From Pyrinomonadaceae bacterium (lineage in GTDB: Bacteria > Acidobacteriota > Blastocatellia > Pyrinomonadales > Pyrinomonadaceae), in the NCBI GenBank assembly GCA_025937955.1, contig JAICQI010000075.1:1-12875 (forward strand): 12,875 nt of DNA, read 5' to 3'. Shown one piece after another: positions 7,681-12,875 of the stretch. A model generated the notes under the pieces. The model was not told where the DNA came from and searched no databases. It saw nothing but the letters and a program-made list of their open reading frames with translations. Each line of letters opens with the position of its first letter. Within the stretch, counting starts at the first letter, position 1. The position numbers and the translations under genes are program-made.

Positions 7681-8309
7681 GCTATTAGGTAAGTGATCGG
7701 GCGACGCTCGTTTCCTTTCAAGCGTTTTGCCCATGAGGTTTCGAAGTCAGGCCATTCCGAGGCGGCGAGGATTCCTCGTTCGGTAATCTTGAATCCCGCC
7801 GCCGCATAATTTTTAGTGAGAACGGTATCGATGAAGTCCAGCGAGAGTGGCGGGAGGCCCAGTCGTTCAATCTCTGACCGATCGCGCTCGGGATCGAGTC
7901 CCGTTACAACCTCCAGCAACGCTCCCGTCGAACAAATCCGCCGCACGTTTCGCAACACCTCAATCTCACCAATGGCAACGGCGCGCAACAAACTGCCCCA
8001 CGGAAAATGCACGTGCACTTCATCAGCAACGCCATTCAACTCACCCGGCAAATCTTCAATCGCCGCCTGAATAAACAGCACATTACCCGCGCCGCCTTTC
8101 GCCGGCTTGCGATAGATCTTCTCCGAGATCTTCTCCAGCGGGCGCGTGTTCGGATCGATGCCGATGTAAAACTTGTCCGGATTTTGGCGGGCAGACTGGT
8201 ACACAAAGCGTCCGTCTCCCGTCCCGATGTCGATGATCACACCTTCGCCGGTATGGCCTGATGAGTTCGTCGAAGGCGGTTTTATCCAGTTATCAGATGG
8301 TGCTACCAC
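7659..8309 (-). CDS. KamB/NpmA-family 16S rRNA (adenine-1408-N1) methyltransferase-like
   Basis: This Rossmann-type SAM methyltransferase closely follows KamB and NpmA, which methylate N1 of A1408 in 16S rRNA and give broad aminoglycoside resistance. Visible matches are the SAM loop IDIGTGDGR (26-34), FYIGIDP (47-53), KPAKGG (68-73), FPWGSLLR (102-109) and TSWAKRL (191-197). Trp104 and Trp193 correspond to the NpmA tryptophans that sandwich the flipped adenine. Arg203 falls where NpmA has Arg207. The open frame starts at GTG 8309, 6 bases after an AAGG. This gives 216 residues whose first 20 do not look like the family; the expected start is in another frame upstream (see 8250-8325). The C-terminal ATADDTD is encoded by an intergenic repeat. 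It may be a damaged gene, a self-protection methyltransferase, or a relative with another target. Confidence 0.8.
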   Translation of the reverse strand: MVAPSDNWIKPPSTNSSGHTGEGVIIDIGTGDGRFVYQSARQNPDKFYIGIDPNTRPLEKISEKIYRKPAKGGAGNVLFIQAAIEDLPGELNGVADEVHVHFPWGSLLRAVAIGEIEVLRNVRRICSTGALLEVVTGLDPERDRSEIERLGLPPLSLDFIDTVLTKNYAAAGFKITERGILAASEWPDFETSWAKRLKGNERRPITYLIATADDTD

Positions 8310-8325
8310 GAATTGCCTTGATCAT
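8250..8325 (-). pseudogene. Out-of-frame N-terminus of the KamB/NpmA-like gene
   Basis: ATG 8325 has a good AAAGGA site about 10 bases upstream and lies 22 bases after the SDR stop. It reads MIKAIRGSTI, then TGA TAA (8295-8290), then LDKTAFDELIRPY. Skipping base 8250 joins it to GEGVIIDIGTGDG of the main frame. The spacing from the Gly of RG to the Leu after the stops (six residues) equals that in NpmA (KGTKTVDL) and KamB (VGKRVQEF), as I recall those sequences. The two stops therefore occupy two normal residue positions. The repaired protein would be about 221 residues, close to NpmA. I infer real decay or sequence error. Confidence 0.65.
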
Positions 8326-8347
8326 AACGTCACAGTCCTTTCTGCCG

Positions 8348-9139
8348 TTAGAGTAGAGATTTGATCCAACCACCGTCAACCTGGATTGATGTACCGGTGA
8401 TGTAGCTTGCTCGTTCCGAAACCAGGAATGTAGCCAACGCTGCAAACTCGCGTGGCTCTCCGAGACGGCCCATTGGAATCTCTTTTTCCCACTTGCCCCT
8501 GAATTCGTCAGCGCTGATTCCCTGCTTCTCCGACATCATCCGCGCCAGATCGTCCAGACGTTCGGTGCGCGTGTAACCGGGCAGGATGTTGTTGACTGTG
8601 ATCCCATCGGCGGCGACTTCGTTTGCCAGCGTGCGCGCAAAACCCGTGAGACCGGCGCGCAGACTGTTTGACAAGAGCAGGTTGTCGACCGGTTGTTTGA
8701 CGGCGATCGAGGTGATGTTCAGTATTCGTCCCCAACGTCGCTCTTTCATTCCCGGCAGGACCAGACGCGTCAACTCGATCGCGCTGAAGAGTGTCAGCCG
8801 GATCGCTTCTTCCCATTGCTCGTGCGTTAGTTGTTCGAATCTTCCGGCCGGTGGTCCACCTGCATTGGTGACGAGGATGTCGATGCGACCGAACCTCTCG
8901 ATGCCTGTCTCAACAACGCGCTTGATATCGTCTGTTACGGTGACGTCGGCGGGCACGGCCAGCACTTGCACATTGCTGTTCGTTGCGATGGACGCGGCTG
9001 TTTGGTCCAGCGTGTGTGCATCACGCGCGCAGAGCACCAGCGACGCGCCTTCCGCTGCGAGTTCTTCAGCGACAGCGCGTCCCAGTCCACGACTCCCCGC
9101 CGCAACGAGCGCGACTTTGTTCTTTAACCCGAGGTCCAT
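8348..9139 (-). CDS. Atypical short-chain dehydrogenase/reductase
   Basis: This SDR of 263 residues probably has a Rossmann fold: AAGSRGLG (13-20) for cofactor, TNAGG (91-95), ITSIAVKQP (142-150) and NNILPG (183-188). It would usually be annotated as a FabG-like 3-oxoacyl-ACP reductase. However, the YxxxK catalytic pair is missing: counting 13 residues from Ser144 gives Ser157, and four more gives Arg161 (SNSLRAG). This fits a known divergent SDR branch without a proven reaction, so FabG activity is doubtful. The start is ATG 9139, 2 bases after the cupin stop. A longer open frame up to 9487 runs through the cupin gene in another frame and is rejected. No Shine-Dalgarno is seen, so translation is probably coupled to the cupin. 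Confidence 0.85.
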   Translation of the reverse strand: MDLGLKNKVALVAAGSRGLGRAVAEELAAEGASLVLCARDAHTLDQTAASIATNSNVQVLAVPADVTVTDDIKRVVETGIERFGRIDILVTNAGGPPAGRFEQLTHEQWEEAIRLTLFSAIELTRLVLPGMKERRWGRILNITSIAVKQPVDNLLLSNSLRAGLTGFARTLANEVAADGITVNNILPGYTRTERLDDLARMMSEKQGISADEFRGKWEKEIPMGRLGEPREFAALATFLVSERASYITGTSIQVDGGWIKSLL

Positions 9140-9141
9140 GA

Positions 9142-9516
9142 TTACTTTTGACGGAGATAGTCGTCGGTTTTGTCGAGCCAGTCCTGACGCGGCGGGCTGA
9201 AGATATCCACGTCGAGCGTGTCTTCGAGCGCTTCGGCTTTGTGTTGGATCAGCGAAGGAATGTGTAACACCTCGCCAGCCATCACGTCGATCACCTGCGC
9301 TTCGTCTTCGCCGATCCAGAAGCGCAGACCGCCTTCGAGGATGTAACTGACTTGCTCGTTCTCGTGTGAGTGCCGCGGCACGATCGCGCCCTTCTTTATA
9401 TAGACATGGGCCAGCATCACGCGATCGGCAGTTATCAAGCGGCGGTCGAGCATCTCCGTAACCTGTTCCTTTGGCATCTCGTCCCAACGGTAAAAAGTCA
9501 CACTGCGTTCATTCAT
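9142..9516 (-). CDS. Single-domain cupin (KdgF/RemF-like)
   Basis: This is a small 124-residue beta-barrel protein. Cupin motif 1 is GAIVPRHSHENEQVSYILEG (43-62) and motif 2 is GEVLHIPSLIQH (81-92). The likely metal ligands are His49, His51, Gln55 and His92, the His-His-Gln-His set seen in KdgF-like cupins. The phrase IFSPPRQDWL (105-114) also resembles the C-terminal FSPxR part of that group. KdgF acts on unsaturated uronates, but this group is functionally mixed and no uronate pathway is visible here. A strong GGAGGAG site (9523-9529) lies 6 bases before the ATG. It heads a tight minus-strand unit with the SDR and the KamB/NpmA-like gene. Confidence 0.85.
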   Translation of the reverse strand: MNERSVTFYRWDEMPKEQVTEMLDRRLITADRVMLAHVYIKKGAIVPRHSHENEQVSYILEGGLRFWIGEDEAQVIDVMAGEVLHIPSLIQHKAEALEDTLDVDIFSPPRQDWLDKTDDYLRQK

Positions 9517-9553
9517 TTGTTTCTCCTCCGAGGATGGATAGGTTTGCTTTATC

Positions 9554-9612
9554 TAACCACAAAGACACGAAGACACAAAGGACTTATTCGTACCTTTGTG
9601 TCTTCGTGGTTA
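9554..9612. terminator. Hairpin repeat after the sigma-factor gene
   Basis: A perfect 15-bp stem (9567-9581 with 9593-9607, 11-nt loop) is flanked by a second short complement, TAACCAC (9554-9560) with GTGGTTA (9606-9612, and again 9618-9624). It lies between the stop of the sigma-factor gene (9629) and the cupin start (9516), both on the minus strand, so it could end the sigma transcript before the cupin promoter. The AAAGACACGAAGACACAAAG phrase is of the same environmental repeat type as 2089-2117. Confidence 0.6.
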
Positions 9613-9628
9613 AGTGTGTGGTTAAGAG

Positions 9629-10255
9629 TTAATTCTTGCTGGGCTCGTTGCGAGCGCGAAGGATCTTGCGCAACTTCATACGCGCTTTGTGCAACTGTGA
9701 CTTCGACGTGCCAACTGCAACACCGAGCATCCTGGCTATCTCTTCGTGCTCGTGACCTTCCACGTCGTGCAACACGAAGACTGTTCGATATCCTGGCGGT
9801 AATTGTGTCAACGCATTGTCCAGCGCGATGCGATCCATGATCGGCATCGAGTTGGGGTTCTCCGTGCCACTGACAATCTGCACCGGAGTCTCACCTTCTT
9901 CCGTGGTCTTCTCCAGCTTCACGCTGCGCTTACGGAAGTGCATCAAGCACTGGTTCACCGTCAGCCGGTGCAGCCAGGTCGTGAAAGCCGAGTCACCGCG
10001 AAAACTACCGATCTTGCGGAACAACTGAATGAACGCTTCCTGCGCGAGATCTTCGGCCTCGGCTGCGTTCTGCGTCATTCGCAGACACAGGGAGTACACG
10101 CGCCGGTTGTGCCGTTCGTAAATCTTTTCAAAAGCGCTCATGTCGCCCTTGCCCGCTGCGATTGCGAGGGCAAGATCCGAGTTTGGCGCCGGTTCAGCTT
10201 TCTTCGGGGCTGCCAGCCCACCGTGCACAATTGGGAAGACTTCGCTATTAGTCAT
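9629..10255 (-). CDS. ECF-type RNA polymerase sigma factor (RpoE-like)
   Basis: The protein has 208 residues with an N-terminal extension of about 35 residues. Region 2 spans about 41-110 (AFEKIYERHNRRVYSLCLRM, then AEDLAQEAFIQLFRKIGSFRGDSAFTTWLHRL). A linker follows, then region 4 at about 145-200 (LPPGYRTVFVLHDVEGHEHEEIARMLGVAVGTSKSQLHKAR, here quoted in part: GYRTVFVLHDVEG and GTSKSQLHKARMKLR). It directs RNA polymerase to stress- or envelope-type promoters. No anti-sigma gene follows; a hairpin and a cupin gene come next, so control may be by another locus. Upstream is a 446-base gap with a nest of repeats. The ATG at 10255 has only a weak ribosome site. Confidence 0.88.
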   Translation of the reverse strand: MTNSEVFPIVHGGLAAPKKAEPAPNSDLALAIAAGKGDMSAFEKIYERHNRRVYSLCLRMTQNAAEAEDLAQEAFIQLFRKIGSFRGDSAFTTWLHRLTVNQCLMHFRKRSVKLEKTTEEGETPVQIVSGTENPNSMPIMDRIALDNALTQLPPGYRTVFVLHDVEGHEHEEIARMLGVAVGTSKSQLHKARMKLRKILRARNEPSKN

Positions 10256-10701
10256 GCGTTACCAGTTAGCAAACGCGGGGCCATGAAACTCAGGTGAAAA
10301 AGCCCACAAATCACGAAATTGCTTCGCAATTTTTAGGGATTTTCAACGAAAGCGGGTCTACGATACGTAAACCGTGTACAGCGTGAGATTCGAGCAAAAG
10401 CCTTTAAACAAATGCAAGCTAATAACTAGGAAGATGACAGAAACGCGAGCAACTTCTGAGAGCTCGCGAAGCAGGCGACAGCATAAAGCCTGGGGCGCAA
10501 GCCCCAGGATCGCATCAAAAAAGGGCATTGAGCCCGCGAAGCGGGCGGCTGCCACCCGTTTCACGGGCTCAATTTTGTTTTCTCATTTGATCCTGGGGCT
10601 TGCGCCCCAGGCTTTATGCTGTCGCCCGCTTCGCGGCTGGGGAGCGTTAGACCCCGGCTTCGCGGTTGGGGAGCATCAGACCCTAGCTTCGCGAGCTGAC
10701 A
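10256..10701. other. Gap between ompA-like and sigma-factor genes
   Basis: This gap of 446 bases holds the promoter of the sigma-factor gene on its left side. A small hairpin (10316-10322 with 10326-10332) lies there, and a possible minus-strand -35 (TTGAAA) near 10340, without a good -10. Its right half is the repeat nest 10461-10697. No coding frame with a ribosome site was seen. Confidence 0.6.
10461..10697. repeat. Nested inverted and tandem repeats
   Basis: The arm 10466-10511 is the reverse complement of 10589-10634 with one mismatch in 46 positions; the centre is 77 bases. Each arm contains a perfect 8-bp hairpin, CCTGGGGC-GCAA-GCCCCAGG (10489-10508), and its complement (10592-10611). 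Inside the centre are a 10-bp pair ATTGAGCCCG (10527-10536 with 10564-10573) and two small hairpins (10533-10545, 10555-10567). To the right, a 29-bp unit starting GCTTCGCG is repeated at 10628, 10657 and partly at 10686. Its last part (10686-10697) also pairs with 10461-10472. It lies just beyond the stop of the OmpA-like gene. Confidence 0.8.
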
Positions 10702-11652
10702 CTACGGTCGCGTCGGCTGCGACGAGCTTGAGGCCGGTTGGTTCAGGCCACGATTGATAATCATCTTCACGTCAACACGGCGATTCTGCGAACGCCCTTC
10801 ACGCGTCGTGTTATCAGCCACAGCGTCGGTCTTGCCGTAACCCATCGGTGTTACAAAACGTCGCAGCGGAATTTTGTGCTGAACTGCGAGATATTGCACA
10901 ACAGCATCGGCACGCGCGCGGCTCAGACGAAAATTCTTAGCATCGCTTCCCGTCGCATCGGTATGTCCAGCCACTTCAATCATGTACGCTCTCGCAGCTG
11001 TTGCCTTTGCGGCTAGAGTGTCGAGCGAAGCCTTGGCTTCCGGCGAAAGGACGGCGCTGTTTGTACGGAAATTTACTGAGACGGTTTCCTGCACGTCGTA
11101 GTCATCGAGTGCTGAAACGCGTTCATCCACTTTCTTTACTTCGGCCCGCGCTTCGGCAGCCACAGCGTAAAGCTCATCCATTTGCCCGGCCACACGTTCC
11201 ATGTTCGCTTCCACTGGGCCAACGCGGACATCCGTCGTTTGCGCCGCGCGCATATCAGACTCGCGGAAACGAATCTTGTCGGCCACTAACTGACCCTGCG
11301 CATCTCCACGTCCTTCAACTTCGACGATCAATCCCCGCAGGATGTCCGTAACCGGATACTTCTTACCTGAGCGAAGGAAGCCGCCGTGGGTTTTAATGCT
11401 GGTATTGTCAGTTATAAGAACTTGATAGTCTGCGCGACTCCGGTCGCGAATGGTGAAAACGTCAGCGTCGCGGGTAATCACGACACCCCTAAACTTCATT
11501 TTTGATCCACTGGGAACCGAACGAAGCGCCGTATTTGGCGCTTGTGCAGGCGCTTGCGTATTTGTTACCTGACCCAAAACGGCGGGTGCCATCGACATCA
11601 TGACGGCCAGCACACAGCCCATCGTAAATGGGTAAAATCTCTTAAAGCTCAT
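10702..11652 (-). CDS. OmpA-family protein with N-terminal OB-like (DUF5666-type) domain
   Basis: The start is set at ATG 11652, because an AAGGAG site (11660-11665) sits 7 bases before it and a signal peptide begins there (MSFKRFYPFTMGCVLAVMMS, cleaved near VLG-QV). The 316-residue product has a small beta domain at about 52-132 (RGVVITRDADVFTIRD, then GLIVEVEGRG, then LVADKIRF) that resembles DUF5666/OB folds. A helical spacer (148-185) follows, then an OmpA C-terminal domain (190-300) with GHTDATG (229-235), NFRLSRARADAV (240-251) and NRRVDV (290-295), the peptidoglycan-binding pattern. No outer-membrane beta barrel is present. It is likely periplasmic and tethered to peptidoglycan. It is followed by the repeat nest and the ECF sigma gene on the same strand. 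Confidence 0.88.
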   Translation of the reverse strand: MSFKRFYPFTMGCVLAVMMSMAPAVLGQVTNTQAPAQAPNTALRSVPSGSKMKFRGVVITRDADVFTIRDRSRADYQVLITDNTSIKTHGGFLRSGKKYPVTDILRGLIVEVEGRGDAQGQLVADKIRFRESDMRAAQTTDVRVGPVEANMERVAGQMDELYAVAAEARAEVKKVDERVSALDDYDVQETVSVNFRTNSAVLSPEAKASLDTLAAKATAARAYMIEVAGHTDATGSDAKNFRLSRARADAVVQYLAVQHKIPLRRFVTPMGYGKTDAVADNTTREGRSQNRRVDVKMIINRGLNQPASSSSQPTRP

Positions 11653-11751
11653 ATTTTTGCTCCTTCGATAGCCTTCAATCCCGAAATGCGTATGACGCAC
11701 TCCGGGCGCGTAAATCACTGTCGGGGCAAGCTGTGAGTGGGGGTCGCAAAA

Positions 11752-11779
11752 AGCTTAGCAAAAGCGGGGAGAAAATCAA
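11752..11779 (-). promoter_or_regulatory. Possible promoter of the OmpA-like gene
   Basis: On the minus strand a TTGATT (11779-11774) and a TAAGCT (11757-11752) are spaced 16 bases apart, about 100 bases before the ATG at 11652 and just past the DUF763 stop. The match to a housekeeping-type promoter is moderate and was found by eye only. Confidence 0.3.
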
Positions 11780-11792
11780 GTGTGTGTTCAAA

Positions 11793-12875
11793 TTAGAACA
11801 ATGAACCCTGCCTCGGATCAGCACGCTTTCGCTTATCGTCGAATACGGTGCGTCCGTTGAGCTTTGGGGAGATTGCGTTTTCGTGACGAATGAGCGCGTC
11901 GAGGTCTACCGACGGCTTGAATTGCCTTTCCACCATGCGAACAAAGCTGTCCAGGCGCCGGAAGCCGTCGAGCTTCTCCGTGTGACCGACTTTCGCCGCA
12001 TCGAGCGAGTGGCGCAGGAAATTCAGCGACTCATCGTAAGTTTTTAAGGGGACGGGGTGGGGATGCCCGTCTTTCCCGCCATGCGCGAACGAGAATCGTC
12101 CTGGATCCTTGAAACGGCTTGGTGCGCCGTGTACTACCTCAGCCACGAGCGCCAGCGATTGTAGTGTTCGTGGGCCGAGCTTTTCGAGCAGCAGTAACTC
12201 AGTGAAATCCTGTAGTCCTCGTTCGTAAGCCACTGCCAGCACGGCGCCGAGACGTTTCAGGTCGACATCTTTGGCCCGAACTTCATGGTGGACCGGCAAA
12301 CGCAAGTGACGCACGTTACTGATCGTCTTGTCCGGACGCTCGTTTGCAATCGCGAGTAGTGCGGACTGTGCGCGGTCGGCCCTGGCGTCGACGAGGTTCA
12401 TGATCGTCCCCTGGTTCTCGCCAAAAATTGCTGTGTGCGGATCGGCAACAAAATCGCGCACTGAAGCCGAGTGCCAGTGATACCTGCGGGCGAGGCCGTT
12501 TTGATCGTTCAAGCCCTGTTGCACTACCACCCACTCGCCTGTCGACGTGACCACAAAACTGTGAAGATAGATCTGAAACCCATCGGCGATGGTATTGTTG
12601 TCGATGCGAGCTGTAAGCCTGCTGGTGCGCACGAGGGCATCGCCGTCGAAGCCACGCTGCTCTGCAAGTGAACGGAGCTCGTTTGGTGTGTTTCTCGAGA
12701 ACCTGCCGCGACCACCACAGACGTAGAGTCCGAGCTCATGAGCGCGTGGAGCAAGGCCACGCTTCAATGAGCCCATCACTGACGTTGTGATGCCGGACGA
12801 ATGCCAATCCATTCCCATCACCGCGCCGAACGCCTGGAACCAGAACGGATCGCTGAGTCGCGTCAGAAAAGCTGA
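11793..12875 (-). CDS. DUF763 protein, 5' end cut by the window edge
   Basis: The frame is open from the window edge (12875) to the stop at 11793, giving 360 visible codons. The 18 codons before the first usable start read FLTRLSDPFWFQAFG, a conserved piece of DUF763 proteins, so the true start is outside the window and the GTG at 12821 is not it. Further family marks are MGMDWHSSGITT, GLYVCGGRGRFSRNTP, WVVVQQGLNDQNGLARRYHW and FSFAHGGKDGHPHPVP. A helix-hairpin-helix-like segment (LLLEKLGPRTLQSLALVAEV) suggests nucleic-acid contact, which is inference. DUF763 occurs in archaea and bacteria and has no established function known to me. It ends 140 bases before the OmpA-like start. Confidence 0.88.
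   Translation of the reverse strand, partial: SAFLTRLSDPFWFQAFGAVMGMDWHSSGITTSVMGSLKRGLAPRAHELGLYVCGGRGRFSRNTPNELRSLAEQRGFDGDALVRTSRLTARIDNNTIADGFQIYLHSFVVTSTGEWVVVQQGLNDQNGLARRYHWHSASVRDFVADPHTAIFGENQGTIMNLVDARADRAQSALLAIANERPDKTISNVRHLRLPVHHEVRAKDVDLKRLGAVLAVAYERGLQDFTELLLLEKLGPRTLQSLALVAEVVHGAPSRFKDPGRFSFAHGGKDGHPHPVPLKTYDESLNFLRHSLDAAKVGHTEKLDGFRRLDSFVRMVERQFKPSVDLDALIRHENAISPKLNGRTVFDDKRKRADPRQGSLF

Noticed and set aside
8250..8325. Programmed frameshift or stop readthrough as an explanation of the split methyltransferase start
   Set aside because: It would need readthrough of two adjacent stops plus a separate one-base shift, and no slippery run is seen; decay or sequence error is simpler.
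9140..9487. N-terminal extension of the SDR frame
   Set aside because: It is the cupin gene read in another frame and codes an Arg-rich sequence unlike any SDR; ATG 9139 gives the standard SDR start.
10628..10697. 29-bp repeats considered as a CRISPR array
   Set aside because: The units follow each other directly without spacers, and no cas gene is present.
11653..11718. Longer start for the OmpA-like protein
   Set aside because: The extra 22 residues would bury the signal peptide, and the AAGGAG site fits ATG 11652.

Overview
The window looks like a chromosomal segment of an uncultured or environmental Acidobacteriota, most likely of the Blastocatellia/Pyrinomonadales kind. This is inferred from gene content and style: secreted proteins with Pro-Thr linkers, OmpA-like proteins, a lone ECF sigma factor, DinB-fold proteins, and intergenic GC-rich palindromes with a CAAG loop. 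No rRNA or tRNA gene, CRISPR array, transposase or phage gene was seen. Placement is tentative because no marker gene is present.

Left part (1-2425): a two-gene minus-strand unit encodes an OmpH/Skp-like periplasmic chaperone (1347-1979) and, 15 bases downstream, an MGDG-synthase/UgtP-type glycolipid glycosyltransferase (204-1331). Two near-identical hairpin repeats lie just past the end of the glycosyltransferase. Upstream of ompH is a gene-free gap of about 445 bases that carries a 31-nt inverted repeat pair.

Middle part (2426-7630): genes alternate in strand. They are a secreted multidomain protein with a 16-unit Pro-Thr linker and a fibronectin III domain (+), a lipoprotein with a carboxypeptidase-regulatory-like domain (-), a small exported protein (+), an MFS efflux-type transporter (-) and a DinB-fold protein (+). 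Two of the convergent gene ends are separated by near-perfect hairpins (4467-4502, 7629-7680) that could act as two-way terminators.

Right part (7659-12875): everything is on the minus strand. Read in transcription order it is a DUF763 protein (cut by the window edge), an OmpA-family protein with an extra OB-like domain, a dense nest of inverted and tandem repeats (10461-10697), an ECF sigma factor without an anti-sigma partner, then a compact cupin - atypical SDR - KamB/NpmA-like methyltransferase unit.

The most interesting locus is the last one. The protein from 7659-8309 matches the 16S rRNA A1408 (adenine-N1) methyltransferases KamB/NpmA, which cause pan-aminoglycoside resistance, and keeps the key tryptophans and SAM motif. 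Its expected N-terminal 25 residues are readable just upstream in a different frame, interrupted by TGA-TAA and followed by a one-base shift. Either this is a freshly broken resistance-type gene, or the assembly has errors here, or the protein starts at an internal GTG with a replaced N-terminus. Its last residues and stop codon come from an intergenic repeat.
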